Shown here in pieces: positions 8,556 to 22,869 of a DNA stretch of 64,000 bases. Below the pieces are notes generated by a model. The model was not told the origin of the DNA. It saw only the letters and a program-made list of their open reading frames with translations, and ran no database searches. Source of the DNA: Sphaerotilus mobilis (GTDB lineage: Bacteria; Pseudomonadota; Gammaproteobacteria; Burkholderiales; Burkholderiaceae_C); contig NZ_SGWV01000009.1 in the NCBI RefSeq assembly GCF_004216565.1, positions 62,001-126,000 on the forward strand. The letters are read 5' to 3'. Position 1 is the first letter of the stretch, and each line of letters opens with the position of its first letter. The position numbers were made by a program, and so were the translations under genes.

Positions 8556-9313
8556 GCGTTGACCCCGTAGCGCAGCGCCATCGCGTCGTTCATGGCCCAG
8601 AGGATGTCGAGCTTGAACTGCAGGATGGTCAGCGCGCGTTCTTGCTGCGCCCGGCTGCGGAAGTGGTCCAGCGTGACGGCCAGGCCCTGCTCGACGTCGC
8701 GCCGCGCCTGGCTGACGCGGTTGCGGAAGTAGCTCAGGCCGTCGGCGTCGATCCATGGGTAGTGCTCGGGCCAGGTGGCCAGGCGCTGCTTGTGGATCTC
8801 GGGCGCGAACAGCTCGGTCAGCGATGAGCAGACCGCCTCCTGCCACGGCGCGTGGCGGGCGAAGTGGATGTAGGCGTCGACCGCGAACTTCACCGCCGGC
8901 ACGACGTGGCGCAGGTCGACGATCTCCTCGCGGCTCAGTCCCGTGGCAGTGCCCAGGCGGATCCAGGCCTCGATGCCACCGGCGTCCTTGACCTCCCCGA
9001 TCTCGAAGCCGTCATGGTCCAGGATGCGCTGGACCCAGCCGCGCCGGATCTCGCGGTCGGGGCAGTTGGACAGCACCGCCGCATCCTTCACCGGAATCGC
9101 GATCTGGTAGTAGTAGCGGTTGGCGACCCAGCCGCGGATCTGCTCCGGCGTCGCGCGGCCGGTGTTGAGCATCACGTTGAAAGGGTGGTGGATGTGATAA
9201 CTGCGACCGCGTTCGCGCAGCTGCTGCTCGAAGGTGACGCAATCCCAGGCGGGCGCCTCGGCCAGCGCGACGGCGGCAGATGGGCTCGGGGGCGGCAGGG
9301 TGGCGTGGTTCAT
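8552..9313 (-). CDS. pqqC: pyrroloquinoline-quinone synthase
   Basis: A 253-residue oxidase that performs the last ring closure and eight-electron oxidation in PQQ synthesis. Clear family segments are [30 protein letters not shown] and the [18 protein letters not shown] helix containing active-site His and Arg. Length is normal for PqqC. It is 28 bp downstream of pqqB and overlaps pqqD by 4 bp. Confidence 0.97.
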   Translation of the reverse strand: MNHATLPPPSPSAAVALAEAPAWDCVTFEQQLRERGRSYHIHHPFNVMLNTGRATPEQIRGWVANRYYYQIAIPVKDAAVLSNCPDREIRRGWVQRILDHDGFEIGEVKDAGGIEAWIRLGTATGLSREEIVDLRHVVPAVKFAVDAYIHFARHAPWQEAVCSSLTELFAPEIHKQRLATWPEHYPWIDADGLSYFRNRVSQARRDVEQGLAVTLDHFRSRAQQERALTILQFKLDILWAMNDAMALRYGVNA

Positions 9314-9341
9314 GGCGGCCTCGGGCTTCAGGGTTCAGGGT

Positions 9342-10307
9342 TCAGAACAGCAGCTCCAGGCCGTCGAAGCTGACCTCGACGCCGGCCGCCTCGACGGCGC
9401 GGCGCTCGGGCGAGGCCTCGTCCAGGATCGGGTTGGTGTTGTTGATGTGGATGAGCAGCTTGCGGGTGCGCACCGGCAGGCGGCCCAGCACCTCCAGCAT
9501 CCCGCCGGCACCGGACTGCGGCAGGTGGCCGATGTCGCGCGCGGTCTTGCGCGAGAAGCCCAGCGTGATCATCTCGTCGTCGGTCCAGAAGGTGCCGTCG
9601 ACCAGGACGGCGTCGACGCTGTTCATCGCCGCCCACACCGCCGGGCTGATGGCGCCCAGGCCGGGTGCGTAGAAAACCCGCCCGCCGGTGGCCGTGTTTT
9701 CCAGGACCAGGCCGACGTTGTCGCCCTCGACCGGTGCCTCGCGGTGTGGCGAATACGGCGCGGGCTTGCTGTCCAGCGGCAAGGCGGTGATGCGCAACGG
9801 AGCCAGCTGCGGGGCTTCGAGGGCGGCCGGCAGGCGCACCGCCGTGCCGTCCAGCGGCAGCTCGTGCCAGTCGACGCCGCAGTAGTGGCCCAGCACCCGC
9901 AGGATGGGGTTGCCCTGGCTCAGGTCCTCATGCGCCGGGCGGGTGCTCCACAAGGGCAGCGGCCGGCCCCGTTCGCGCAGCATGAACAGGCCGGTGCTGT
10001 GGTCGATCTGGCCGTCGCACAGCAGCACGGCGGCGATGCCGCTGTCGCGCAGCGCGCGGGCGGGCTGCAGCGCGGGGCTGCGCTGCAGCTGGGTCAGGAT
10101 GTCGGGCGAGGCATTGACCAGCAGCCAGTCCTGCGGACCGCCCACGGCGATCGACGACTGGGTGCGGGCGCGGTGGTGCGGCGAGCCGGCGCGCACCGCC
10201 GCGCACTGGCGGCAGTTGCAGTTCCACTGCGGGAAGCCGCCACCGGCGGCGGAGCCGAGCACGCGCACGGTCAGGGCTTGCGGGGCGGTGGACGGGGCAG
10301 GGTTCAC
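9342..10307 (-). CDS. pqqB: PqqB metallo-beta-lactamase-fold hydroxylase
   Basis: A 321-residue protein of the PqqB family. The N-terminus has VLGSAAGGGFPQWNC followed by CRQC (structural zinc). The metal-site region is DGQIDHSTGL, and LLIHINNTNPI is near the C-terminus. PqqB hydroxylates the tyrosine ring of the cross-linked PqqA product. A 7-bp tandem repeat (TTCAGGG at 9327 and 9334, then a partial unit) abuts its stop codon. A hairpin (10379-10416) separates it from pqqA. Confidence 0.96.
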   Translation of the reverse strand: MNPAPSTAPQALTVRVLGSAAGGGFPQWNCNCRQCAAVRAGSPHHRARTQSSIAVGGPQDWLLVNASPDILTQLQRSPALQPARALRDSGIAAVLLCDGQIDHSTGLFMLRERGRPLPLWSTRPAHEDLSQGNPILRVLGHYCGVDWHELPLDGTAVRLPAALEAPQLAPLRITALPLDSKPAPYSPHREAPVEGDNVGLVLENTATGGRVFYAPGLGAISPAVWAAMNSVDAVLVDGTFWTDDEMITLGFSRKTARDIGHLPQSGAGGMLEVLGRLPVRTRKLLIHINNTNPILDEASPERRAVEAAGVEVSFDGLELLF

Positions 10308-10378
10308 GGTGGACGGGCGCGGGTCAAGCGCCTGGAAGGGTCGTGTGCGGGGGCTGGCAAGCCGTGCTGCAGATGCGA

Positions 10379-10416
10379 CACGGCCCGGCGTCGGAACCAG
10401 TCCGGGCCGGGCCGTG
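10379..10416 (-). terminator. hairpin between pqqA and pqqB (attenuator-like)
   Basis: Perfect 10-bp arms CACGGCCCGG (10379-10388) and CCGGGCCGTG (10407-10416) with an 18-nt loop. There is no T-run. In other PQQ producers a hairpin in this position lets pqqA, which encodes the substrate peptide, be expressed above the enzymes. Confidence 0.65.
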
Positions 10417-10451
10417 CGGCTCGCAAGGAAAGATCGGATCGGGTCGCCAGC

Positions 10452-10526
10452 TCAGCGGGCGGCCACGTACATCGTGATCTCGAAGCCGAAGCGGAAGTCG
10501 ATCGCGGCGGGGGTTTCCCAGGTCAT
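10452..10526 (-). CDS. pqqA: PQQ precursor peptide
   Basis: A 24-residue peptide beginning MTWETPAAIDFRFGFE and continuing ITMYVAAR. Glu16 and Tyr20 in the E-I-T-M-Y motif are the residues PqqE joins to make PQQ. Size and motif are exactly those of PqqA. It is the first gene of the pqq operon and lies 201 bp from the divergent histidine kinase. A longer open frame upstream (to 10634) is not part of the peptide. Confidence 0.97.
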   Translation of the reverse strand: MTWETPAAIDFRFGFEITMYVAAR

Positions 10527-10727
10527 GGCAGTCTCCAGGTCAAAAGGTGGTGGTGAGGTCCGAACGCAGCCGAAGGTGTTCCGGTGCAGCGCCAGTGTCG
10601 GCAAAGCCCGGGTTGCTGTCGTCGCGCGGACCATGAGCGCGGCCTCATGAAAATCGCCATTCGCGGGCCGGGTAGACCCCAGCGCCTACGCGCCTCCAGT
10701 GGGCGACGGCGCCGGGACAATCCGCCC

Positions 10728-12206
10728 ATGGTCAGCCTCACCGCCACGCCCGATCCGGCCCCGCCGGCCGCCACCCTCGCCGCCCCCGCCACATCGGCCG
10801 GACGCAGCCTGCGCTTCAAGGTCCAGGTGCTGCTGGGCGTGCTGATGCTGGGCTTCGTCTCGGCCCTGCTGCTGCTGCAGATCCAGGCCACCCGCAACAG
10901 CGTGCACGAGGAGATCGTGGCCGGCAACCGCGTCGCCGGGCAACTGCTGCAGCGGGTCGGCTGGGTCTACCGCCTGTCGGGTCCGGACGGCATGCTGGAC
11001 TTTCTCCAGCAGCTCGGCCGCGTGCGGGCCAACGAGATCACGCTGGTCGACGCGGGAGGGCGGCTGATCTACCGCTCGCCGCCGTCGGTCTACAAGCAGG
11101 GCCGCGAGGCGCCGCCCTGGTTCGACGCCCAGGTGGCGCCGCCGCCGCAGCTGCAGGTCATCGAACTGCCCGGCGGTGGCCGGCTGACCGTCGAGGCCGA
11201 TGCCTCGCGCGCCATCCTGGATGGCTGGGACGACTTGCAGCGGCTGGCGGCCATCGGTGGCATCGCGCTGCTGCTGATCAATGCGCTGGTGTTCTGGTAC
11301 GTCGGCGTCACGCTGCGGCCCTTCGCCACCATCCTGGCCGGCCTGGGCCGACTCGAACGCGGCGACTACGCCGCCCGCCTGCCGGACCTGCCGGGCCGCG
11401 AGGCCGGCTCGATCGGCGCGGCCATCAACCGCATGGCCGCAGCGGTCGAGGACCAGCTGCAGACCCGCCTGGCCGCCTACGAGGCCGAACGTTCGCTGGC
11501 CGAGAGCCGCGAGATCGCCCATCAGGTCGAGCTGCACACCGAACGCGAACGGCGCGAGATCGCCCGCGAGCTGCACGACGAGCTGGGCCAGTCCGTCACC
11601 GCGATGCGCAGCCTGGCACTGTCGCTGACCCACCGTCTGGCCGAACGCGACCCGCCGGCCGGCGCCACCGCCACCTTGATCGCCGACGAGGCCGGCCGGC
11701 TCTATGACGTCATGCACGGCCTGATCCCGCGCCTGACACCGCTGGCGCTGGACAGCCTGGGCCTGGCCGATGCACTGGCCGACCTGGCCGGCGGCGCCCG
11801 GCAGCACCCGGGCGCCCCCCGCATCGAGCTGACCGTCACGCCGCTGCCCGGCGATCTGGACAACGACCTCGCGCTCGCCGCCTACCGGGTCGTGCAGGAG
11901 GCCCTGAACAACGCGCTGCGCCACAGCGGCGCGACGCTGCTGCACATCGGGGTGGGTCTGGTGGACGGCGCCGCCGGCCAGCGCCTGCAGGTCCAGGTCG
12001 ACGACAACGGCCAAGGCCTGCCGCCGGACTGGCAACGTCCCGGTCACTACGGCCTGCGCGGCCTGCGTGAACGCGTGCGCAGCCTCGGCGGCACGCTGGC
12101 GGTCGAGGCGGCACTGCCCGGCGCCGCACATCCGGGCGTGCGCATCGCGGCCAGCCTACCGGTGCGGCCGGTCACACCCGTGGCCACGGCGGAGCGTGCA
12201 CGGTGA
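10728..12206 (+). CDS. sensor histidine kinase (NarL/UhpB-type, HisKA_3)
   Basis: A 492-residue membrane sensor. It has a first membrane helix at about 27-47, a periplasmic domain of about 130 residues, a second helix at about 178-200, then a HAMP segment (about 200-255). The dimerisation/phosphoacceptor box is ERREIARELHDELGQ, with His in LHDE, and the HATPase ends with DDNGQGLP and GHYGLRGLRERV. ATG 10728 is chosen. An upstream in-frame ATG at 10584 would add 48 Arg-rich residues with no family match. The response regulator overlaps its stop. It is divergent from pqqA, so control of PQQ synthesis or of a PQQ enzyme is plausible. Confidence 0.9.
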   Translation: MVSLTATPDPAPPAATLAAPATSAGRSLRFKVQVLLGVLMLGFVSALLLLQIQATRNSVHEEIVAGNRVAGQLLQRVGWVYRLSGPDGMLDFLQQLGRVRANEITLVDAGGRLIYRSPPSVYKQGREAPPWFDAQVAPPPQLQVIELPGGGRLTVEADASRAILDGWDDLQRLAAIGGIALLLINALVFWYVGVTLRPFATILAGLGRLERGDYAARLPDLPGREAGSIGAAINRMAAAVEDQLQTRLAAYEAERSLAESREIAHQVELHTERERREIARELHDELGQSVTAMRSLALSLTHRLAERDPPAGATATLIADEAGRLYDVMHGLIPRLTPLALDSLGLADALADLAGGARQHPGAPRIELTVTPLPGDLDNDLALAAYRVVQEALNNALRHSGATLLHIGVGLVDGAAGQRLQVQVDDNGQGLPPDWQRPGHYGLRGLRERVRSLGGTLAVEAALPGAAHPGVRIAASLPVRPVTPVATAERAR

Positions 12207-12838
12207 TCCGCGTCATGCTGGTCGACGACCACACCATCGTGCGCATGGGCTTCAAGATGCTGCTGGAGGCCTCCGGCGCCGACATCGAGGTGGTCGCCGA
12301 GGCCGCGTCGGGCGACGAGGCGCTGGCGCTGCTCGAACGCATCCAGCCCGACCTGCTGGTGCTAGACCTGTCGATGCCCGGCATGGGCGGGCTGGAACTG
12401 CTGCGGCGCATGCGCGCCCGCGACGATGCCCTGCGCGTGCTGGTGCTGTCGGCCCACGAGGACACCGCCCACCCGCGCCGCGTGCTGGCGGCCGGCGCGC
12501 ACGGCTACCTGAGCAAGCGCGGCGCCCCCGAGGCGCTGGTCGACGCGATCCGGCGGGTCGCCGCCGGTGCGCGCTACATCGACCCGGCGATCGCCCAGAA
12601 GCTCGCGCTGGCGCAGCTCGGCAACGAACCCAGCCCGGTCGATGCCTTGTCCGAACGCGAGTTCGAGGTCTTCGTGCAGCTGGCAAGAGGCGCCAGCGTC
12701 GCCGACATTGCCAGCCGCCTCAAGCTCAGCGCCAGCACCGTCGGCACCCACCTCTACAACGTCAAGCAGAAGCTCGGCGCGGCCAACCAGGCCGAGCTGA
12801 CCCTGCTGGCGCTGCGCTGGGGCCTGCTGGAAGCCTGA
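12203..12838 (+). CDS. LuxR/NarL-family response regulator
   Basis: A 211-residue regulator. The receiver domain (1-120) shows the acidic pair VDDH, phospho-acceptor Asp in LLVLDLSMPG (about 53), Ser in VLSAH and Lys in YLSKRG. The C-terminal LuxR helix-turn-helix (about 148-205) reads LSEREFEVFVQLARGASVAD. The start is GTG at 12203, overlapping the kinase TGA, so the pair is co-translated. It is similar in type to regulators of PQQ-dependent alcohol oxidation (AgmR/ExaE-like), but the target is inferred only from position. Confidence 0.92.
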   Translation: MIRVMLVDDHTIVRMGFKMLLEASGADIEVVAEAASGDEALALLERIQPDLLVLDLSMPGMGGLELLRRMRARDDALRVLVLSAHEDTAHPRRVLAAGAHGYLSKRGAPEALVDAIRRVAAGARYIDPAIAQKLALAQLGNEPSPVDALSEREFEVFVQLARGASVADIASRLKLSASTVGTHLYNVKQKLGAANQAELTLLALRWGLLEA

Positions 12839-12864
12839 TCAGCCGGCAAGGGGACCGGCAACGG

Positions 12865-18568
<5,704 letters not shown>

Positions 18569-18572
<4 letters not shown>

Positions 18573-18793
18573 CCGTCGACCGTCTCATCCGCATCTTCGC
18601 GGGCACCTTCATCCTGATCTCGCTGGCATTGGGCGTCGAGGGCAGTCCGCTGTTCGTCAGCCGCTGGGCCCTGGCCTTCACCGCCTTCGTGGGCCTGAAC
18701 CTGCTGCAGTTTGGCTTCACCAACGTCTGTCCGCTGGGCTGGTTCCTGCGCAAGGCCGGGGTCGCCGATGTGGCTTGCAGCACACCGCGCTGA
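18569..18793 (+). CDS. small DUF2892 inner-membrane protein
   Basis: A 74-residue protein with two hydrophobic segments (about 7-23 and 30-50). It shows the DUF2892 pattern (MTVDRLIRIFAGTFILISLAL, then FTAFVGLNLLQFGFTNVCP with Cys before GWFLRKAG). Similar domains form the membrane part of YgaP-type sulfurtransferases and often sit beside sulfur-related genes. Its start overlaps the RND stop, so it is part of the efflux operon. Function is unknown. The Cys in NVCPLG may be redox or persulfide active. Confidence 0.8.
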
Positions 18794-18914
18794 TCGGTTT
18801 GCACACAAGTCCCGAGTTCGAGACGGGTGACACACCCTGAGCGCAGAGTGAGCTCTTGGAGCATGGACAATGGCCGATCTTGAACAAAGACTGAACGCAA
18901 CGGAGGACTGCGCC

Positions 18915-19205
18915 ATGGCCCAACTCCAGGACGAAGGTGCACGCACCGACCTGCTGAATCGATTGAAACGGGCCGAAGGCCAGCTGCGTGGCATCCAGCG
19001 GATGATCGAAGGCGGCGAGTCCTGCATGGACATCGCCAGCCAGATGGCCGCCGTGCGCAAGGCGCTGGACAGCGCCTATGTCCGGATGACCGTCTGCTTC
19101 ATGCAGCAGGAGCTGACCCAGCGGCTGGGCATGAACGAGCAGCAGACGCCGGTGCTCGAAGGCATGCTCGACGACATGCAGACCCTGCTGGGGAAGGTGC
19201 GCTGA
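18915..19205 (+). CDS. CsoR/RcnR/FrmR-family repressor with atypical Cys pair
   Basis: A 96-residue all-alpha regulator (LLNRLKRAEGQLRGIQRMIEGGESC is the family core). Conserved Cys37 is present. The second-helix ligand region reads RMTVCFMQQE, giving Cys61 where CsoR/RcnR have His, and there is no following Cys or His four residues on. A dithiol without a metal-binding His resembles sulfur-sensing CstR in logic, though the spacing differs (24 residues versus 29). ATG 18915 is chosen because GGAGG lies 8 bases upstream. The earlier ATG at 18870 lacks such a box. It probably represses the RND operon, possibly through the 14073 site. Confidence 0.82.
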   Translation: MAQLQDEGARTDLLNRLKRAEGQLRGIQRMIEGGESCMDIASQMAAVRKALDSAYVRMTVCFMQQELTQRLGMNEQQTPVLEGMLDDMQTLLGKVR

Positions 19206-19233
19206 AGCCCACGCGTCGGCGACGTCAGCGACG

Positions 19234-19596
19234 TCAGCGCGGCGCGGCCGGCAACAGGCGCTCGGCCACCGGCACCTGCGCGGCCGGGTCCATCTCGGTG
19301 GCGACCTGGTTGCAGACCGCGCGGCACAGCGTGGCCACACGTTCGCTCTGCAGCCGGTAGTAGATCTGGGTGCTGTCGCGCCGCTTGCCCAGCACGCCGG
19401 CGCGGTAGAGCGTCGACAGGTGCTGGGACATGTTGGGCTGGGTGGTGTCGATGTCTTCCAGCAGCTGCGACACGTTCTTCTCGCCGTGACACAGCGAGCT
19501 GATGATCTTCAACCGGATCGGCGTGGACAGCAGCGAGAACAACTCGGCCACGGAGTCAAAGACGGCGTCGCTTTCGTCGCGGGGGCTGTCGGACAT
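19234..19596 (-). CDS. ArsR-family winged-helix regulator
   Basis: A 120-residue ArsR protein. The DNA-recognition segment is TTQPNMSQHLSTLYRAGVLG and the wing is KRRDSTQIYYRL. Cysteines occur in SSLCHGEKN and at LCRAVC in the last helix, so a thiol or metal sensor is possible. The Cys positions do not match SqrR/BigR. ATG 19596 has a GAGG box 7 bases upstream. An earlier in-frame ATG at 19620 has none. A perfect inverted repeat just upstream is a likely self-operator. It converges with the CsoR-family gene and lies downstream of a small cytochrome gene on the same strand. Confidence 0.85.
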   Translation of the reverse strand: MSDSPRDESDAVFDSVAELFSLLSTPIRLKIISSLCHGEKNVSQLLEDIDTTQPNMSQHLSTLYRAGVLGKRRDSTQIYYRLQSERVATLCRAVCNQVATEMDPAAQVPVAERLLPAAPR

Positions 19597-19620
19597 GGTC
19601 GGTGCCTCGGTCGTGTTCAT

Positions 19621-19656
19621 CGTTGCATCATTTTATGCGTCTGCACTGATGCAACG
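19621..19656. promoter_or_regulatory. perfect inverted repeat upstream of arsR-family gene (operator)
   Basis: CGTTGCATCA (19621-19630) and TGATGCAACG (19647-19656) are perfect 10-bp arms separated by 16 bp. They lie immediately upstream of the ArsR-family coding region, where autoregulated family members bind. A nested GCAT-N6-ATGC is also present. Confidence 0.7.
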
Positions 19657-19706
19657 GCATGGCCAGGGCCTCGCCAGATGCACCAGATGCGCCGGATGCG
19701 CTGGAC

Positions 19707-20078
19707 TCAACGGAAGCGGTAGTGGTCACGCTGCAGCACCGCCGCGATGGCGGTGACTTCCTCGGGGAAGAAGCCCAGCCCCAGTTCGGTGTTGCAGTAC
19801 TCGACCATGCCGCGCAAGGCGCCGGGCGTGGAGATGCGGCCTTTGGGGTTGTAGATGTCGTGACCATCCCCGCCGACGTTGCGGGCATGGCAGGCGTCGC
19901 ACTGGCTCTCGCGGATCAGCTTCTCGCCCAAGGCCAGATCGGCGTCCACGAAGATCTCGATGCCCTGAGCCCGCAACGGCGTGGCCGTGCCCAGCAGGAA
20001 GGACGCGCCCAGCAGCATCGCGACGAGGGCGAGCACAGGAGCAAGGGCGAGGCGGGACGACGATCGACGCGGGGACAT
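19707..20078 (-). CDS. small periplasmic c-type cytochrome
   Basis: A 123-residue protein with a signal peptide (about 1-38, ending near PLRAQG) and one heme motif CDACH (about residues 59-63). A likely distal Met is in LRGMVEYCNTELGLGFFPEE. The pattern fits small sulfur-linked cytochromes that interact with periplasmic dehydrogenases. The start at 20078 gives a proper Arg-rich signal peptide. It is upstream of the ArsR-family gene and downstream of the cbb terminator, so it has its own promoter in 20079-20156. Partner unknown. Confidence 0.8.
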   Translation of the reverse strand: MSPRRSSSRLALAPVLALVAMLLGASFLLGTATPLRAQGIEIFVDADLALGEKLIRESQCDACHARNVGGDGHDIYNPKGRISTPGALRGMVEYCNTELGLGFFPEEVTAIAAVLQRDHYRFR

Positions 20079-20156
20079 GGACGGACTCCGGATGGGAGAC
20101 CGGACTTTGCCCTTGCCCACCCTCAGGCGGCAAGGGCCGCAAACCCGGCGAGCCGG

Positions 20157-20192
20157 AAAAAAACGGCAGGACGCCTGAGGGACGTCCTGCCG
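20157..20192 (-). terminator. strong intrinsic terminator of the cbb operon
   Basis: On the minus strand a perfect 10-bp stem (CGGCAGGACG / CGTCCTGCCG, 20164-20173 and 20183-20192) with a 9-nt loop is followed by seven T (20157-20163). It lies 60 bp after the cbbY stop. Confidence 0.93.
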
Positions 20193-20252
20193 TGACAACG
20201 AGGCAACGACGGGGGCCGGAAGGCTCCGGCCGCCATCACGCCTCAGCAGTGT

Positions 20253-20993
20253 TCAGGAGCCCGCCTGCTCGCGCAGACTGGCCCAGCTCACTGCCCCCGA
20301 AAACCTCGCGCCGCCGCAGTCCAGATCGGTGCAGCAGGCCCAGGCCCGCTCCTGGCTCTGTGCCGTGGCGGGAAAGAACACGCTGGGCGTCAGCAGCACA
20401 GCCAACCCGGCGGCGTCGGCGGCTTGCAGGCCGACCTCGCTGTCCTCCAGCGCCAGGGCCTCCTCGGCGCGCAGGCCCAGCTGCTGCAGCGACAGCCGAT
20501 GCGCCTGCGGGTGGGGCTTCTTGTGCTCGACGTCCTCGCCACAGACGCAGGCGGCAAAGGTGTCGTGCCAGTCCGGTCCCAGCATCCGGCCCAGCAGGGC
20601 GTCGACATTGGTCCGGCTGGTGGTCGTGACGATGGCCTGCAAGGCGCCCGCCGCGCGGGCCTCGCCGATCAGGCGCAGCACGCCGGGGCGCGGTGTCACC
20701 AGCCCCGCATCGACACGTTCGGCATAGCGCCGGTTCTTGCGCGTGTGCAGCTCGCGCGCCAGGGCCTCGCGGCGGGCCGGATCGGCCGGTGCATCGGCCC
20801 GATCTGCCATGTCGTGCAGCAGGCGCTCGCGCCCGCCCGTCACACGCAGCAGACGGGCATAACGCGCCTCGTCCCAGCGCCAGGGCAGGCCCATGTCGTC
20901 GAAGGCCTGGTTGAAGGCGACCAGATGGCCGTCACGCTCGGTCTCGGCCAGCGTGCCGTCGACGTCCCACAGCAGTGCGCGCAAGCCGCTCAT
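20253..20993 (-). CDS. cbbY: CbbY-type HAD hydrolase (sugar bisphosphate phosphatase)
   Basis: A 246-residue HAD-superfamily phosphatase. The catalytic DxD motif is in LLWDVDGTLAETERDGH, motif II Thr/Ser in IVTTTSRTN and motif III in KKPHPQAHRL with LALEDSEVGL. In red-type RuBisCO systems CbbY dephosphorylates xylulose-1,5-bisphosphate, a RuBisCO inhibitor. Its place in this operon supports that role. One base separates its start from the aldolase stop. It is the last gene before the operon terminator. Confidence 0.92.
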   Translation of the reverse strand: MSGLRALLWDVDGTLAETERDGHLVAFNQAFDDMGLPWRWDEARYARLLRVTGGRERLLHDMADRADAPADPARREALARELHTRKNRRYAERVDAGLVTPRPGVLRLIGEARAAGALQAIVTTTSRTNVDALLGRMLGPDWHDTFAACVCGEDVEHKKPHPQAHRLSLQQLGLRAEEALALEDSEVGLQAADAAGLAVLLTPSVFFPATAQSQERAWACCTDLDCGGARFSGAVSWASLREQAGS

Positions 20994-20994
20994 G

Positions 20995-22032
20995 TCAGCG
21001 GTAGCGCGCGACCATGCGGTCCAGCGACACCGGCTTGATCAGGTCGGCCTGACCTTCACAGCCGAAGGCCTTGAAGCGTGCCTCGCAGATGCCACGCGCG
21101 GCCTTCGTCGCGGCCATCAAGGCCTTGCGCGGGTCGAACTCGGACGGCTGCTGGGCAAAGGTCTGGCGCATCGCGCCGGTCATGGCCAGGCGGATGTCGG
21201 TGTCGATGTTGACCTTGCGCACGCCGTTGGCGATGCCGCGCACGATTTCCTCGACCGGCACGCCGTAGGTCTCGCCGATGTCGCCGCCGTACTGGCGGAT
21301 CAGCGCGAGCCACTCCTGCGGCACGCTCGATGAGCCGTGCATGACCAGGTGGGTGTCGGGCACCGCCGCATGGATGGCGGCGATGCGGTCGATGGCCAGG
21401 ATGTCGCCGGTCGGCTGGCGGGTGAACTTGTAGGCACCGTGGCTGGTGCCGATGGCGATCGCCAGGGCGTCGACGCCGGTGCGGGCGACGAAGTCGCGGG
21501 CCTCGGTCGGGTCGGTCAGCATCTGTTCGTGGCTGAGCTTGCCTTCGGCACCCACGCCGTCTTCCTCGCCGGCCGCGCCCGTCTCCAGTGAGCCCAGGCA
21601 GCCGAGTTCACCCTCGACCGACACACCCACCGCATGGGCGATGCGGCAGACGTCGGCGGTCACCTGGACGTTGTAGTCGTAGCTCGCTGGCGTCTTGGCA
21701 TCCTCGCGCAGCGAGCCGTCCATCATCACGCTGGAGAAGCCCGAACGGATCGCCTGCACGCAGACCGCCGCCGACGCGCCATGGTCCTGGTGCAGCACGA
21801 CAGGAATGTCCGGGTGGCTCTCGATCGCGGCCAGCACGAGGTGGCGCAGATAGGCCTCACCGGCGTACTTCCGCGCCCCGGCCGAGGCCTGCAGGATCAC
21901 CGGGCTGCGCGTGGCCTGCGCGGCTTCCATGATCGAGTGGATCTGCTCCATGTTGTTGACGTTGAAGGCGGGCACGCCGTAGCCGCGTTCGGCGGCATGG
22001 TCGAGCAGTTGGCGCAGCGAGATCAGGGCCAT
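20995..22032 (-). CDS. cbbA: class II fructose/sedoheptulose-bisphosphate aldolase
   Basis: A 345-residue zinc-dependent aldolase. Family segments are [23 protein letters not shown] (zinc His), [26 protein letters not shown] (zinc His) and [13 protein letters not shown] (zinc His), with [11 protein letters not shown] near the end. It makes fructose-1,6- and sedoheptulose-1,7-bisphosphate in the Calvin cycle. It sits between cbbZ and cbbY. The usual cbbG and cbbK genes found before it in Cupriavidus are absent here. Confidence 0.96.
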   Translation of the reverse strand: MALISLRQLLDHAAERGYGVPAFNVNNMEQIHSIMEAAQATRSPVILQASAGARKYAGEAYLRHLVLAAIESHPDIPVVLHQDHGASAAVCVQAIRSGFSSVMMDGSLREDAKTPASYDYNVQVTADVCRIAHAVGVSVEGELGCLGSLETGAAGEEDGVGAEGKLSHEQMLTDPTEARDFVARTGVDALAIAIGTSHGAYKFTRQPTGDILAIDRIAAIHAAVPDTHLVMHGSSSVPQEWLALIRQYGGDIGETYGVPVEEIVRGIANGVRKVNIDTDIRLAMTGAMRQTFAQQPSEFDPRKALMAATKAARGICEARFKAFGCEGQADLIKPVSLDRMVARYR

Positions 22033-22091
22033 GTGGGGCTCCGTGCAAGGGTCAATGAATGGGGAGGTAGCGGCTGGAGGTGACGGCCGGC

Positions 22092-22823
22092 TCAGGCCGC
22101 CATCGACTGGATTGGCGACGGGCCGGACGCCCGGGTCGCCAGCACCCAGGCCGCCACGGCCGGCAGGTCGTCGAAGAGGCGACCGGGCTCGGCCGCCGCG
22201 ATCGGCTCGCCGCCGTTGTAGCCATGCGGCACGGCCCAGTCGGCGGCACCGGCGTTGCGGGCCGCCAGCAGGTCCGTGCGCGAGTCGCCGACATGCGCCA
22301 GCCGGTGCGGCGCGACGCCCAGCCGCTTGGCGACATGGCGCAGCACGCTGGGGTGCGGCTTCTTGTGCGGCAGGGTGTCACCCGCGACGACCAGGTCGAG
22401 GTGCTCGATCAGGCCGGTGGCCTCCAGCAGCATGCGGGCGTAGCGGCCGTCCTTGTTGGTGACGCAGGCGGTGCGCACGCCCGCTGCACGCAGGGCCTGC
22501 AGCGTGCTGGCCGCACCGGGATAGGCCCGCGCGCTGCCGCCCACCCGCAGCCCGTAGTGGTGTTCGACGCGGGCCAGCACGGCATCCGGATGCAGCCGGT
22601 CGGCCAACGCCGGCTGGTCGAGCAACAGCCGGGCCAGGAGCTTGAGCATCAAGGCACGCAGGCCGTCGCCGATCAGCGCCGTGATGTCCTCGGTGCTGCG
22701 TGCCGCGATGTCGAAGTCCCTCAAGGTCGCGTTGACCGCTGCGGCGATCTCGCCGGCCGTGTCGACCAGCGTGCCGTCGAGGTCGAACGAGACCGCGTCG
22801 ACGGACGGGATGTGCGTGTTCAT
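22092..22823 (-). CDS. cbbZ: phosphoglycolate phosphatase
   Basis: A 243-residue HAD phosphatase with [20 protein letters not shown] (DxD motif), [12 protein letters not shown] (motif II), KKPHPSVL and [17 protein letters not shown]. It removes the oxygenase by-product 2-phosphoglycolate. The start at 22823 has GAGGA upstream. An in-frame ATG ten codons earlier does not. It lies 46 bp after cbbT. Confidence 0.94.
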   Translation of the reverse strand: MNTHIPSVDAVSFDLDGTLVDTAGEIAAAVNATLRDFDIAARSTEDITALIGDGLRALMLKLLARLLLDQPALADRLHPDAVLARVEHHYGLRVGGSARAYPGAASTLQALRAAGVRTACVTNKDGRYARMLLEATGLIEHLDLVVAGDTLPHKKPHPSVLRHVAKRLGVAPHRLAHVGDSRTDLLAARNAGAADWAVPHGYNGGEPIAAAEPGRLFDDLPAVAAWVLATRASGPSPIQSMAA

Positions 22824-22869
22824 CGGCTGTTCCTCTGACAGGTCCGGGGACAAGGTCGTGGTGCGGTGC

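Noticed and set aside
19234-19596. ArsR-family gene as a SqrR/BigR persulfide sensor and as the sox regulator
   Set aside because: Its first Cys is three residues away from the SqrR/BigR position relative to the GEK motif, and its own palindrome differs from the motif found at sox promoters.
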